From assembly GCF_901000735.1 (NCBI RefSeq), contig NC_081547.1:15828397-15892396 (forward strand): 64,000 nt of DNA, given 5' to 3'. Below the pieces are notes generated by a model. It saw only the letters and a list, made by a program, of their open reading frames with translations. It did no database searches and was not told the DNA's origin. Of the stretch, positions 45,201 to 58,500 are shown in pieces (positions within the stretch are counted from its first letter, which is position 1; each line of letters starts with the position of its first letter). The stretch comes from Corylus avellana (taxonomy: Eukaryota > Streptophyta > Magnoliopsida > Fagales > Betulaceae). A program made the translations under genes and the position numbers.

Positions 45201-47202
45201 TGACAGACGAGGAAGGTCTATCTGTCAGGAAATGAAACTCTCTATTAGATCACTATGAATATGACAATTACCTTGATACTTTGTGTATTTGCGGGTAATG
45301 AAAAAAAATAATACATGGAGGCAGATTGTGATTTTAGTTAGACATAGTGATAACTGATGGGTAAGATTAAGTACTGTTAGAATGCATGCTGTAATAAGTT
45401 GTACTATTCTAGAAGAAAACTTAGATGAAGTGTCTAGAATAGGTGTCCTAGAACATGCCGTCAGTCTCAGGAATATTTCTCACTCTATTGTAATCATTTC
45501 CCCTATATATATATGGAATGAATAGCAGAGGGCTGGATAGAGAAAATCAACTCCTCATTCCATATAGTAAGATTAATATCCTTTAGGAGGTCAAAGCTAA
45601 GGTGGTGATTTCGGCTGATGAACTGGGAGCAAACTACGGAAGGCTTGAGAACCTGAGAATGGAGCAAGTCAGTGAGAAGCAATGCAAGCTTCAAATCCAA
45701 TGTCATGAACAAGGTCAAAACAAAGGCTGGTTGGATCAACTTTACCAAGAAGGGATGGTAAATAATAAATAAACAATTAAATGTACAATAGATTTCAATC
45801 TATTGCCAATCTGTTAATATACAAAGGTAATAATCAACAATAGGGTGGTCCAATTTGGAATATTAAAGAGGCTACCCTGCCTGCCAAAGAGGACCTATGC
45901 AGTGTAAAATAAAACTGCATGATGGTCTTGCTACTTGCTAGCTTGCTCAAACTACAGATCGTCTAACTCCCCAGTGCACCATTTGTGCTGCCCCAGGTTT
46001 ACAGGCTCCGTTTATCAAATTAGCCTGGCTTGTACATGGCATTATCAAGAGAGAGAACTAGTGTATCCCCGTCATGGGATTACAGAGTTTCTTTTGAGCA
46101 TGCAGAGATTCTGGTCAATTCTGGTTACAAAACCCTCCTCCCTTAAGTGTCCATCTTCGCATCCCCATTTTTTTTTTTTTTTTTTTCTTTTCCCACAAAC
46201 TAAAAAATGGAATAACAGGACACCCCACAAATCCCACACTCACGATGGGTTGAACATCATATCTTTACCTTTTAAAAGGAGGACAGTTACCATTAGGATG
46301 TAAGGCAATTAACTTCTAGGTTTTGTGGTAATTTTTGATATTGTGATGCTCAAATCATGATCTTTAGGCTTTTAGTAGATTTGAAGATTTAGTGCTGATT
46401 TCAATGATTATGCATCAATAGCCTAAGAATAATATATGATTTTAGGTTAAAGAAATTCAAATCTCAAAATGAAAGATACAAAACAGAAGTAGTCAACAGG
46501 CTACACTAGCAAAATGGTTAATACAAGCGAAAAAAAGCAGTCACCCAGTGAATCAAAGATTCATATAGACTGGAATAGAACAAAGGAAAGCCCCCAAAGG
46601 AATATAAAAAACCAAGGGATGAGATACAATAGCAAGTAAGCTGATATACACAGTAATCACTGTGGTCGTGTTAAAGAAGAATGAGTTGAAGCAGAAATAT
46701 GAAGACATAAAGATAATTAGAAGCATGTATGAGTAGAAATGGTATAAAGAGCAGAGATGGGTATTGACGAAAAACACTGACCTCCTTCACACCCACCACC
46801 AAACAAGACGAGATAGTCAGACACAAAGTTGAGAGAGTGAGAAGCTCTGGGGCATGGGAGCGCCAATTCAGTATCTGGGTAAGTAAGATTATGGATAGAA
46901 AGAGAATCAAGCTGAGAGACTTGCTTGTAGAGCCTCATCCATGGCAGCTGCTGGTGGTGGTGGTGGTGAAAATGAAGATTGGAAGAGTTGAGAGCATCAA
47001 CAGAGTTGGGACCCCAGTCCCTCCTGCATATGGATTCCCAAAGAGCGTCAGACGAGGCAAGAGCCCTGAATCTCTTGCATGTGATGGCAAAGGAAAGAAT
47101 TGAATCTATGGGGAGGAGGAGGAGGATTGTGAAGAGGTGGTCCTGGGTTATGCTGGTTATTGGTGATCCATTTCTGCAGCTCCTGCTACTGCTTTCTGCC
47201 AT
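39292..47202 (-). CDS. F-box/kelch-repeat protein
   Basis: Two exons, 47202-46782 and 40265-39292, join to 1395 bp (464 aa). The donor is G|GTCAGT, the acceptor TTTTTAG|GA, and the split codon G/GA restores EGGRHLDDTWV across the junction. An F-box lies at residues 17-64 (SITQDHLFTILLLLPIDSIL then SF..TCKRFRALA...LWESICRRDW). A His run (79-83) and six kelch blades follow, seen as LVLFGG, LVLFGGIND, LMLIHGGIG, IVLFGGRG, VLIYGGED and LYVFGGMVDG, each with the HT/HA/HS and WVLD/WVLE signatures. It would be the substrate-recognition subunit of an SCF ubiquitin ligase. There is no LOV domain, so it is not a ZTL/FKF1 photoreceptor. It most resembles Arabidopsis At1g51550 (from memory). I chose the ATG at 47202 because the in-frame upstream part (to 47358) looks like UTR. 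The 6.5-kb intron holds LTR elements. Confidence 0.93.
40916..42594 (+). mobile_element. Degenerate non-autonomous LTR retrotransposon in the F-box gene intron
   Basis: A likely 5' LTR 40916-41188 (TGTTAGAATATTGTGAGAAT to TTCA) is followed by the primer-binding-like CTTGGCATTAGAGCCC. A second copy of the LTR start (TGTTAGAATATTATGGGAAT) is at 42492 after a purine tract GACAAGGGA and runs only about 100 bp. The interior is CA-rich with no intact ORF. A copia-type origin is likely from the LTR start and tRNA-Met motif. No duplication was found. Confidence 0.6.
43291..44633 (+). mobile_element. Solo LTR, 1.34 kb
   Basis: Begins TGATAAGTGCCAAATGTTGC and ends AAAAGACCACATCA, with a perfect 5-bp duplication AATAT (43286-43290, 44634-44638). 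Internal features include CCCTATAAATACGCC at about 43683 (TATA box) and GTTCGACACCCTCAATAGCC near the 3' end, as in large plant Gypsy LTRs. No internal domain remains, so it arose by LTR-LTR recombination. Confidence 0.9.
44640..46781. other. Rest of the F-box gene intron
   Basis: Mostly AT-rich sequence without a gene. Around 45375-45580 a stretch starting TGTTAGAATGCATGCTGTAA with TATATATATATGGAATGAAT resembles a copia-type LTR, but I could not find a matching end or duplication. A T-tract lies at 46168-46187. Confidence 0.35.
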
Positions 47203-47509
47203 TGGATGGGGGGTCGTCGAGAGACTAGAGAGCTCCAAAATGGGTTCCTCTTGTTTCCTTACGAATATCAAAAGACAAAAGGGTAAATGGGGTTTTTCCT
47301 TTGTTTTTGTTTTTTCCTTTGTTTTTGGCTGATGATATTCTGCTGTCTTGCATCTCATCGAATTATTATCAGAGTCTTCCCTCCCTCCCCCTCTGCATTA
47401 ATCAATATCTACACTTCAAAAACTCTCTCTCTCTTCCTTTTTTCTTTTCTTTTTCTTTTAAGTTTTGCATCTCTTTATTTATTGGAACAAGGAACTCAAA
47501 ATAAATAAT

Positions 47510-48178
47510 TCTCAAATCTCTTTCAATTAATTAAAACACTTGATAGATTTACAATACAAATGGTCACTATTTATTTATAGTGAGATAGAGAGAATACAAA
47601 GTAGTATGAAAGATCAAATCAAATTAGATTTGAATGCATTCGAATATGATTTGAATTTATTACAATCAATACTTAAATCAAATCCTATAATATAAATAAA
47701 ATATTATATTTAATAAACATAAAATCAAAATTATAAATCCCAAATGAAAATGGAAATCAAGAACAGAAAATAAAGGAGGTACACTATCATGCTAACAATT
47801 GTGACATTGACACAACAAAATTATAATTGCGAGCCACATGGTTGAAAACTAGTGTTAGCCGAAAGAAAACATAAGGCTATGGTAATTAAAAGGAAAACGG
47901 CGGAATAATAAAATAGAGATAAATAATTTTATGTGGTCCGGTCTATGACCTACGTCCATAGAATAAAGCTCTAAGAATTACATTTTGCTCTTATTGACTT
48001 GATGAATTTACAATACAAATGATCCCTATTTATATTGAGGCGAAGAGAATATAAAATGGTAGCAATATCAAATCAAATCAGATTTGAATGCATTGGAATC
48101 TGATTTGATTTTATTACAATCAATGATGAAATCAAATCCCATAATATAAAATTAAATCTCACAATATATTCTAACAAT
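47510..48178 (-). mobile_element. Copia-like LTR material with an imperfect direct repeat
   Basis: On the minus strand a segment starting TGTTAGAATATATTGTGAGA at 48178 contains TTTATTCCGCCGTTTTCC and GGACCACATAAAATTATT, typical of copia-like LTRs. About 180 bp of it (48175-47995) recur in diverged form at 47710-47535 (GATTTGAATGCATTSGAATM and neighbours). There is no coding sequence; the structure is unresolved. It lies upstream of the F-box gene. Confidence 0.45.
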
Positions 48179-48179
48179 G

Positions 48180-49545
48180 TGGATTCCACCCATCCATCCA
48201 TGTAGTTGTTGTAATTCCACAATCACATTGATGATTATGCAGGCATTGAAAAAGAGAACCATAACATTTAGGATCCATATGCATTACATAAACTATTCAG
48301 GATCCATATTCAAAATTTCTCCCCCTCCCCCAGCTGTAGAAGTTTTGAAGTGTTATGTAAGCGTTACTTTTTGAAAAGAAAAAAATATTCTGCTACGAGA
48401 TTTATTATCTCTAATGTAATGATGTCGTGTGAAATTAGATATTTCAACTTATGCCTTGTTATTTAAAGGTGAGTCATTACATAAACTATCATTAGGACTT
48501 GTCCTGTTGAGATCTGTGAAATCAACGCGCGTATGCTATTTTATGTTGGCCTTCTTTACCATCACAACATTCACTAGCCAATCCCGTTGGCCTTCTTTGT
48601 CTAGAGGGACTGCAATGATGATTCCCATAGACAATGTCAATTGTTGATACAATGACCACACACCAATATTCAGCCCAAGAGTGTTGCAAGAAAGACAATG
48701 AGAGTCAAAGAGGCTCATTGGGGGACTAACGAGGACCACCTCTGCTGCTTAAGTCAGTTAAAAAAAGGCAAAGAAACATGGTGTAAACTAGGGATCGAAA
48801 TGAGCTGACTTTAGGTATAAGGTGCCCCTCTATTTGTAAGTCGAAAAGTCCCTTGAAATATAGGCCTTCTCTCCCACTTGATTATTATTTTTTAAAATTT
48901 TTTAATTAAAAAAAAAACAAGGTTCTAAGAAAATAGTTATTTTCCATAAAACGGAAGAAATTGTATTCTGGAAGAAGAAAGTTAAAACAAAACACTTGTT
49001 GGTCCCCCATTTTCCTAATGAAAGTTTCAATCCCATCCCTCAAAACTCCACACCACATCACACTGACAGATGACAATCAAATTTCAATTGTTGGAATTGA
49101 ACGTCTCTCACAGCCTGTTTCATATCCCATACCTTCCTTCCAGTAGAATGAGAGATTGAAGCAAAGCTACACTTGGTATGTATTGCAGCAAAAATTTCAG
49201 GCCAGCTAGAAATTCCATGTGGCTTTCCCATATATTATTATAATTATTATATATATAGTCTTCAGTTATTTTCTTACAAAATGCTCAAGGCATGTCCAGC
49301 TTGTCCTAAAAGAGAAATTTGAACATATACTTCAACCCAAAATTCTATGAATTCTCTAGTATAAATAACGTTCCACATAGACCAAAATCTCACAAGGCCT
49401 ACAAGTTTTACTAAGTCAGATTGTAAATCCAAAAAGAAAATAGTAGAATTGATGATTTCTCAAATGTGAGACTCATTCTCAATCATCTTGACTCATCTCA
49501 TCTCTCATAGGGAAGAACTTGGATGCGCTAAATACAATCCAACTT
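48180..49545. other. Intergenic, upstream of the F-box gene and downstream of the FMN-binding gene
   Basis: I see no supported gene or complete element. The last 100-200 bp probably belong to the 3' UTR of the minus-strand gene ending at 49546. Confidence 0.4.
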
Positions 49546-52500
49546 TTATTTCTGCAAATTGCATACTCGGCCTCTGTTTATTAGTTTCCAAAGAGCCTCC
49601 TTGGCTTCCTCTAATGTTTCAACAGCATGCCCTTCTTCAAATGATATCCTCTGTATGTTGAACTGGAAATAAATAAAGCAAACAAACATGTCTAGAGTTA
49701 AAGCAGAAAAAAAAAAATTGGTAAATCTTGGAAAGGTTGTTGCTTTAAAGGTGTACCTGCGCGCCTTGACGGACCCGAATATCAGTTCCTTTGCTGTCTA
49801 TTGATATGAGAGCAGCATCATCTACCTCAGTTTCGGTGGACAAAAGCTCTTTCAGGGGCTTTGAGAAGATTGCATTCAGTTCCTAAACGAGCAAACTAAA
49901 ACCAATTAAGAGCCAAAAAACACATCAAATATTGAATTACATTTGCTGATAAAGCATCAAGCAAAATCTACAAGGTGAACCAAATATCTGATTGAAGATC
50001 GGGATCCCATACACGCTGATGATCAGTATAGAGAGCATAAATGTAACCAGGAGAAATTCAATGTACTCAAAAAGGAGCAAGATCCATCCCGGGCATATTA
50101 AAAAATACACAACATTTCACTGTTGAGAGGAGAATGACATCTTTGCAGTAGTGATAAGCAAGAAAAATAAAAGGATAACAACATTACTAACAACAAATTA
50201 ACATATAGAATATAAGGGGGAAAAGATAGACGTCTACATCAATATATGACAAAAAATAGACAGCAACTCATCCCCTTCTTTTTTTCTTTGGGTAGTTTGC
50301 AAGAACTCAAAAAAGTTTACCTTTAGGTTTTGCTCGCCCCCATCAACTGCAATCTTGTCAGGCTGAAGGGCCTCATATTCATTGACATCTACCCAAGCAA
50401 CAGTGCCAAAGCCTCCAATGAAGTATATATCACTGGGAGCAAGAAGTAAATATTTATAAGTTCCCCTTGCTCAGGCATTTAGTGCTACAAATTCAATTGA
50501 AAATTTTCATAAAAAACAATCACAAGCAAGTGCCATAGAGAAAATAAAACTTAGAGCACAGGTCACTGATCTTTAAATCCACCCCACCATTAATGTTTTA
50601 TTTTTTTATTTTATTAAATAAGTTAGACACACACCCATTAGGCATTGAACCTATGAGCACACCCTCCACCCAGGCCTTACCAAAGGAAGTGGCATAATTC
50701 GGGCAAAGATAATTTACTTGAACCTACCCCTCCATCAATGCCTTACATGTATGACAGCGGTATTGTACATTTGTAAAAGATTACCTTCAAAATAGGGACA
50801 GAGAGACAAAAAAATCCTCCCAGTTGTAGGTCACAGCTAAAATCCTGAACGACTGATATATTTGGCAAGATTAAATCCTGGATTCCAGGGTGTCTCTATC
50901 CTTATTGAACTCTTGAAGAAGAATTCTTCAAACGTTCCTGTTTTCATCTGCTCGAATAAGTACTCTTCTTATATTAGATTAGCCATAACTTTTTTTTTTC
51001 TTTGAATAATAATTTATTGAAAAGAAAAATGCATAATCCTACACGAGAAATATACAAGAGAGACAACCAAACCAAAAGGCGTCTAAAATCTATAAAGTTA
51101 ACAAGGTCTAAAAAATTCGACGAGGAGTAAGTAGAAACAAACTGCAGCCCAAAATCTCAAAAAAGGAGTGTTTTAAACAAAGCAACGTGTCTCGCATTCC
51201 TCAATGAGGCGCCGAATCCTTTATCTCTAAATGCACCACTTTAGTAACATGGGAATAGCTTTCCATATACCCTCTTGGGAATGCTCACCGCCTTGGAGAC
51301 TTCCAACAATGTAGCTGCTCTAGAATGTTGCAAGGCATAGTCCATGAAAGTCCGAATAAGTTGAGAACCAAGTGCCAAAGCTCATTGGTATACTCACAGC
51401 GGATGAGGAGGTGATTCACGGTCTCATTCTTTTTGCATAGGCAATAAATTTATTGAAAAGAAAAAGGCAAAGCCTTGTACACAAAAGTATACAAGAGAAA
51501 CAACCTGATGCAGCACGACGTCGTGGGATGCAAAGTAGAACAAGAAGAAGAAGGGATAAATATAACTTAGATCTTAAGTCTATCAAAGATCTAAGAAATC
51601 TTCTCAAAACGCTAGAGTTTATCTAGGGTTTGAAGAAAAATAATAAAGAAACTTAACTCTGAGACTTTTTATTGATAAAAACTCAAATATAATCAAAAGC
51701 TACGTTCTCGGGTTATAAGCATGTATTTATAGCCCCCAAACTCCTAACCCTAGTAGTAAATAGAAAATAAGTCGGTTTAGATTTCTATGATTAATCTCGT
51801 CTAGACAGCTGTAGACAAGGTTGTAGACGAAGCTCTCGGGAAGTCACTTCAGTCATCTCGTCTGGACGGCTGCAGACGAAGCTCTCGAGAAGTCAGCTTC
51901 ATGTCTCGGGAATTACTATGGTGACTTCTTGGGAGTGTCCCGTCCCTCTTTATGAAGTCTGGTCTACGTCACAACCACACTAAAGGCGTCTAAAATCTAA
52001 AAAAGTTATCAGAGTCTAAAAAATTGAAAGAGGAGAAAGTAGAAACATAGACTACAGCCCAATCTAAGAAAGATCTTAAAAAAGAGGGTTTTAAACATAG
52101 CAAGAAGGTCTTCCATTCATCAAAGAGGCGCCAAATTCTTTATCTCCAAATGCACCACATTAAAAACGCATGAATAACTTCCCATATAGCCTCTTTGGAA
52201 TGCTGCCGCCCTTGAGACTTCCAACAATGTAGTAGTTGTAGGATGTTGCTAAGCATAGTCCATGAAACACTGAATAAGTTGAGAATCAAGTGAGAGAGAT
52301 TATTGGTGTACCCATAGTGGATGAGGAGGTGATTCATGGCCTCCTCATTCATTTAGCATAGGCAACACCAATTGACAAGAGAAAAAACTTGCCTTCCAAA
52401 ATTATCAACTGTTAGGATTTTACCCAAAGTTGTCATCCATGTAAAGAAAGCTATGCGGAGTGATGTAGGAAACCAAACCTCCCCTATTTTGGGTGCAAGC

Positions 52501-55500
52501 AAAATAAGGAAAATAACAAAAATAATATTAGAGCAGCGCCGTTTGAGCAGATTTCTATTCGATCTTAGACAATTGAAGTACAAAAAGAAAGAATTTGCAC
52601 ATAATTTCAAGACCCCAACAGATTATCATTCCCAATTTTAGTCAAAATTACTGTTTATTCCTGTGTTCTAGGAAATTATCAAGTTTAATTTGCATTGCCT
52701 TCTTTAGAGATTTCCCATTTTTAGAATGGTCAGGCTTCCATAGTTGGGAGAATGCACAAGTTTAGATTGATTCTAGTATTTATTTATTTCTTTTTGCAGC
52801 TATGCAATCTCTGGTATAAAAGAGGACTGGATGTAATGAGAACAACAACTTTGAGAATTAGTGAAATTTTCTGGGTTTCTGGTTTCTAAGTTATTTGTAG
52901 CTTATGTTTTTATAGAAAAGAAGATATAGAAACTTCTTTTCTTCTATCCATGCTTTCTGTGTTGCATCATGGAGCGGGGCCTTAACCTTGCAAACGCTTT
53001 TCCAAGGAAAATGACCAGGCGCTCCAGCCTATAAAGTTTTATAATAGCTCTTCACTTCAAAGCTGTGATTACTAGATGGGGGGTTCCACAACATTCTAGA
53101 GATTCCAGCTCCAAATACTGGATTGCCTTCAAAGCCGTGATTACTAGATGGGGGGTTCCACAACATTCTAGAGATTCCAGCTCCAAATACTGGATTGCCC
53201 TTGTAAAACTCAAATTCCAATAGAGAGTAATGCTAGAGGAGTCCTAAGCCTTGAGATCAATTTTAAGCTTAGTAAAAAGTAAAGAAAATGCAAAATTTTC
53301 TTCCATAAAACAGCCACAAAGTTGTGAGTGAAAAGAAGACAATAGCCATAAGTTGGTGCAGATGTAGGCAATTAGACCATTCTGTAGCAACCTGATTAAC
53401 ATATACCAAATCATAGTGAATTGGGGCTATAAGCCGAGTGGGGAGACATTACACTGTTTTATGACAAGGGAGTTGTGGTCAAGCACTCTTCTTGTTTGGA
53501 GTAAATCTTTGAAAGTGATTGATTTTTTTCATTGTTAGAGAGGAAGGCTTGGACGGCATACAAGCAATATGGCTCATAACATGGTTCCATTGTTCTTATG
53601 TGGACTATATGGAGTGAAAGAAGTCAGTGGACTTTCCAAGGGGAGAGCTGTTTCTTGATTTGCTGAAACTTTTAACTTCTGAGACCCTTGTCTCACTGGA
53701 CGTCTGCTGTGGAAAAGACATTCATCTTTTCTTTGACTTGATTTTTTTTTTTTTTTTTTTTTATTATTATTATTTTTTTTTATGAATAATAATTTTATTG
53801 AAAGAAATGGGCAAAGCCCTCAATATACAAGAGAGCCAAACACCCTATAGGCTTCTACAATCTAAAAAACTAATCAGATCTACCAAATCCACTAAAGAAA
53901 AATTAAGAACGTGTACAACAATCCAAAAAAGATCTCATGAGAGATGATTTTTTAAAAAGCACATTGGATTCACATTCCTCAAAGTGGCGCCGACTTCTTT
54001 CTCTCTAATGCTTTACATTAAGAAAGCAGGAATAACTTTCTAGATTGCCTCTTTAGAATGTCCCCACCCTTGAAATTTCCAGCAATGAAGTAGCTCTCAG
54101 ATGTTACAAGGTATCACCCAAGAAACCCCAAATATGTTAAGAGCCAAGTGTCAAAGATCAATAGTATACTCGCAATGGATGAGAAGATGATTAAGTCTCC
54201 ACATCTTCTGAGGTTTATCAACTGTGACGATTCTACCCTTTGCTGCTATCCATAAGAAGGAAGCAACACAAGGAGGGGCCTTAACCTTCAAAATACTTTT
54301 ACAGGGGAGTGAACAATGCTCACCTGACTGTAATATTTTATAGTAGCTCTTCATTGGGAAGCCATGGCTGCTAGCTGGTGTCCCAACATTCTGCCTATCC
54401 ACTTCCCTCAGATGAGTTTTTGATTAGTATAATAGGCTGAGAATTGAGTCCATATATTCCAGCTCCAATCTTGGGTAGCCCTAATGAAGCTTGGATTCCA
54501 ATTGATAAGAGAACTGGTAAGAAAGTGCAGGATATAGAGAAAGTGCCCACTGCATCTTCTATGCACTACACAACACGTTTATCCCACACTAATAGGATAC
54601 CACCAAAGGCTCAGGAGGCTGGTAGAGCCACCCCACAAGCTCTGAACAATTCCAACTATAATTCTCTCCATCTTCGTTTCTTGAAGACACAATACATCAT
54701 GCTTCCAAATTTTCAAAAAATTGCTGATACTGAGTCTTTTCTCTGCATTGTTAAGACCTCTTAACATTCCAGCAAATTATTTTTAAATTCATAGTGGGGT
54801 GGAAGCCTCACCATGGAACCGAAGAGGACAGGTTTTCGGCAGGTTTCTATTAGAGTCACAGTTCACTGAGCTTGAAAAGTTGATGAGTTCTCTTACCCTT
54901 TTTACCCTGCTCCTTGATTCTTTTTGAGAGGTCTCAAAGGAACGAAGTGGTCTTTGCCACTAGATTCAATAGTGGAAAATAACTTTGAAACCTCCTGCAC
55001 AAAACCTTCATAAGAAACCCACAAGAATTTTTCTAGACTAAAGGGTCGTTTAAACCCAGTCTGAAATCACCACCTGACTCATTTAGGGGTTTGAGAAGAC
55101 AAAGGCCATAGAAGCCAAACAGAGAGCACCTTCTTTGCTATCAAGAAAAGACCCAAGATACTGGCTTAATCAACACAAGAGTGGCTCATTTTGTCCCTTT
55201 ATGTTCGTTAGGAAGGACAACCACGTCAGCTCAATACGATTTTGCTACAATACCACGGGCTATCCTGGAGTACTACACTACCGTAGGGGGAGAGAGGGAG
55301 ACGAGCACAATGGAGCATAGGTTCCTTGAGCGCTACTGTATGATTTTGAAATGGTCAAAACTCTTTCTTCAGAGACTACCTGAACGAACAATTGACAAAC
55401 AGTTGCACAGAGCTGAGCCGGCGGTGGGAGAGCAGCGGCCTGAGATGCATGGTTCATGGAGATGAATGGCAACAACAGAAAACGCAACACCTCTACAAAG

Positions 55501-58500
55501 CCACTCCAACCCCACTTTTGCTTACCTTCAAGGAGGAAAATGACAGCGTCGCACGCCACCACATAACTCAATAGCAAAACATGTACCATAGGAATTGAAG
55601 CATCTTAGGCAAAGGAACGCTCTTTGTGAGTCTCTAACATTTTGAATAAACCCCAAACTGTTATCCAGCCAAACAACCTCATCCACCGTCGACAATAGCC
55701 AAAAAAAAACTCCTCTTCCCAAAGGAACCGACCGGAGATAGTCCTTTCCACACTCGACAATTCGTATACAGAGTGATTTACCCCCTAAGTTGATAACAAA
55801 CTCAAAAGATTTCAATTCAACAAAGAAAAACCTGCACACAATGCCTTCAATACACTAGCAGTCTTCGAGGGCCAGGGAACCATGCATCAACCACCCTAGG
55901 ACATCGTCAACTGCAATCTCCCAAAACACCCACGACAAACCCAGTAGTACCAATACCAGAGGAACCCTTGGACTTTATAAATTCTATATCTTTTGTCTTG
56001 TGTACTCTGCTTGATCCTTCCTCTTTTTTCTTTTCGTTAATGATATAGTCATGTATGTGTGTGTGCGACACACACAAAAATATATGACGAGACATCACCA
56101 ATAGTATTGCTTCCATTTTCATTCATTCCTTTAGATTGAAGTGGTTGTAATGAATTATATATAATCACTCTTCTTAGACCCAGGGGAGCTAAATATAAAG
56201 ACTCTGACTAACTTGGTCTCCTTGCAACAAAACTAGCTCTCCTATAAAAGCATACCTAGAGGCTAATTTCTTACACCATACAAGGAGCTTCTAAGCTGGA
56301 ATATTTCATCTAAAAATAATTTCCCTTTGGAATGGTCAGAAACCCTCTATAAATACACTATTTTGACTTGCACATAGTTTCATTGTCACTTCATCTTGTT
56401 CATCTTCTTAGAAGAAATTTCCTCTCCATTGCCTTCAATCCATCATCCCTAATAGCCTGAAGAATATTAAGATTTAACCGCTGCTGGGGGCCCCAAGTGG
56501 AAAGCTCTAAGAGACCTTAATCAATGACAAGTTCCCCATGCCAACATGGTGGTTTGTCTGTGTATAGAATGTTATAACATAAGCTAGACTATGGTTGGTG
56601 ACAAGGCACCAAGCCCTTACGATTTCTCTATAGCGTTCTTTCAAGCTTGTTGGGATGTGCTGAATGTGGATATCATGAAGGTTTTTAATGACTTCCATGC
56701 TAGAGGTAAGTTTGAGAAGAGCCTCAATGCTTCGTTTATTACACTCATTCCAAAGCTTCCAGGTGCTATTGACCTCAAGGACTTCTGACCAATTAGTCTT
56801 GTGAGGGATATATACAACATTATTGCTAAGATCTTAGCTAACATGCTTAGGTTGGTAATGGAGAAGATCATCTCCAAGTCTCAGGGTGTCTTCATAAGAG
56901 GTAGGCAGATTCATGTGAATTGGGATTTTCTGTTGTATATGCAGAGGCGGTGTGGCTTTGGAGAAAAATGGTGCTCGTGGATAGCCATTGTATTTCCTCA
57001 GTGTGCTTCTCGGTCTTGGTGAGCGGTACTCCTACAAGCTTCTTTAGTAGCTCCCGTGGGTTGAGACAAGGAGAGCCCTTATCCCCCCTACAGTTTGTTT
57101 CTGTGATGGAGGCTCTAGGTAGACTGTTATCTACTGTGATTAGTGGGGAGCGCTGGATGGTTTCTCAGTGGGCAATGCTGCTTTCTCCCATCTTCTATTT
57201 GCTGATGATACTCTGATATTTTGTGATGCTCTTCCTATTCATTTGAGTCATTTGTGGAGCTCATTCCTGTGCTTTGAAGCTGAGTTGGGCTTAAAGGTAA
57301 ATTTGGCCTGTCAGAATTGGTTCCAAAGGGGAGTGTTACATAAGTGGGAAGGTTGGCCCGTATTCTAGGGTGTGGGGTTTCCACTCTGCTGGTCAGGTAT
57401 CTTGGTTTAACGTTAGGGGCCTCCTACAAGGCTAAGCATATCTAGGACGACATTATTGACAAGCTCGAATGTCGGTTGGCGAGTTTAAAAATGATGTATT
57501 TGTCCAAAGGTGGTAGGGCTACCCTCATCAAGAGTACCCTCCTAATCTGCCTATGAATTACATGTCTCTCTTCCCTCTTCCATCGAGTGTTGCTAACCGC
57601 ATTGAGAAGATCCAATGTGATTTTTTGTGAGGTGCGTTAGGTGAAGAGTTCAAACATCACCTGGTAAAGGTCCAAGGTTTGTTCACCAATCTTTGAGGGA
57701 AGGCTGGGTATCATGAATTTGATGGTGTTTAATCGCGCTCTCTTAGGTAAATGCTTATGGCGCTATGGGCTTGAGAGAGAGACATGGTGGACAGTAGCAG
57801 TGGACTCTAAATATGGCAGTTTATGAGGAGGGCGGTGTTCTCTTGAGCTTGCAGGAGCCTTTGAGGTGGGGTTCCAATATCAGGTTTTGGCATGACCAAT
57901 AGTGTGGAGAAGTGGCTCTAAAGGTAGCTTTTATCAGTTTTATATGGTCTCGCTTGTGTGAAGGATGCCTCTCTTGTGGCTAATTTGGAGTTTTTGGGCG
58001 GCTCCACCAGTAGAATGTGAGTTTTGCTAAAGCAGCACATGATTGGGAGGTAGATGTCTTTGCTTCTTTTCTCTAGGTGTTGTATTCAGTTAAAGTTAGA
58101 AGAGGATGTGAAGATTAGCTCTGGTGAACTTCCAAAAGAGGATTGTTCAAGGTCAAATCTTTCTATTGCTCTCTGCCTTCTTCTGAAGATAGTTGCTTCC
58201 CCTAGAAGAGTTTTTGGGGGACTCATGCTCCTCTGAGGGTGACCTTTTTTGCGTGGTCAGCTGCTCTAGGCAGGATCCTCACCTTCGATAATCTTAGGAG
58301 AAGGCACGTCATCGTGATGGACAGATCTTACATGTGCAAGAGGAATGGGGAGTATGTAGACCACCTTCTTCTTCACTGTGATGTGGCTTCTGCCATTTGG
58401 AGTTCTTTTTTAGTCATTTGGGATGTCCTGGGTTATGCCTAGACATGTTGATTTGTATGACTGTTGGTGGTCTTCTGGCAAGCCAAGGAGTGCCGCGGTG

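Larger units (their letters stand above)
50990..53230 (-). mobile_element. LINE 3' half in intron 6, duplicated and twice interrupted
   Basis: On the minus strand, pieces of the L1 ORF2 C-terminus are readable (about 53220-52975; [20 protein letters not shown] at about 52440; [11 protein letters not shown] at about 52340). The 3' end has an antisense A-tail at 50990-51002. A tandem copy of the last ~440 bp and two solo LTRs (51506-51971, 52461-52969) disrupt it. Confidence 0.75.

Noticed and set aside
45375..45580. Copia-type solo LTR
   Set aside because: The left end looks right (TGTTAGAAT) but no CA end with a matching 5-bp duplication was found.
46837..47332. Plus-strand frames opposite the F-box exon
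   Set aside because: Antisense of exon 1 and the 5' UTR of the F-box gene. Codon content is that of the complement.
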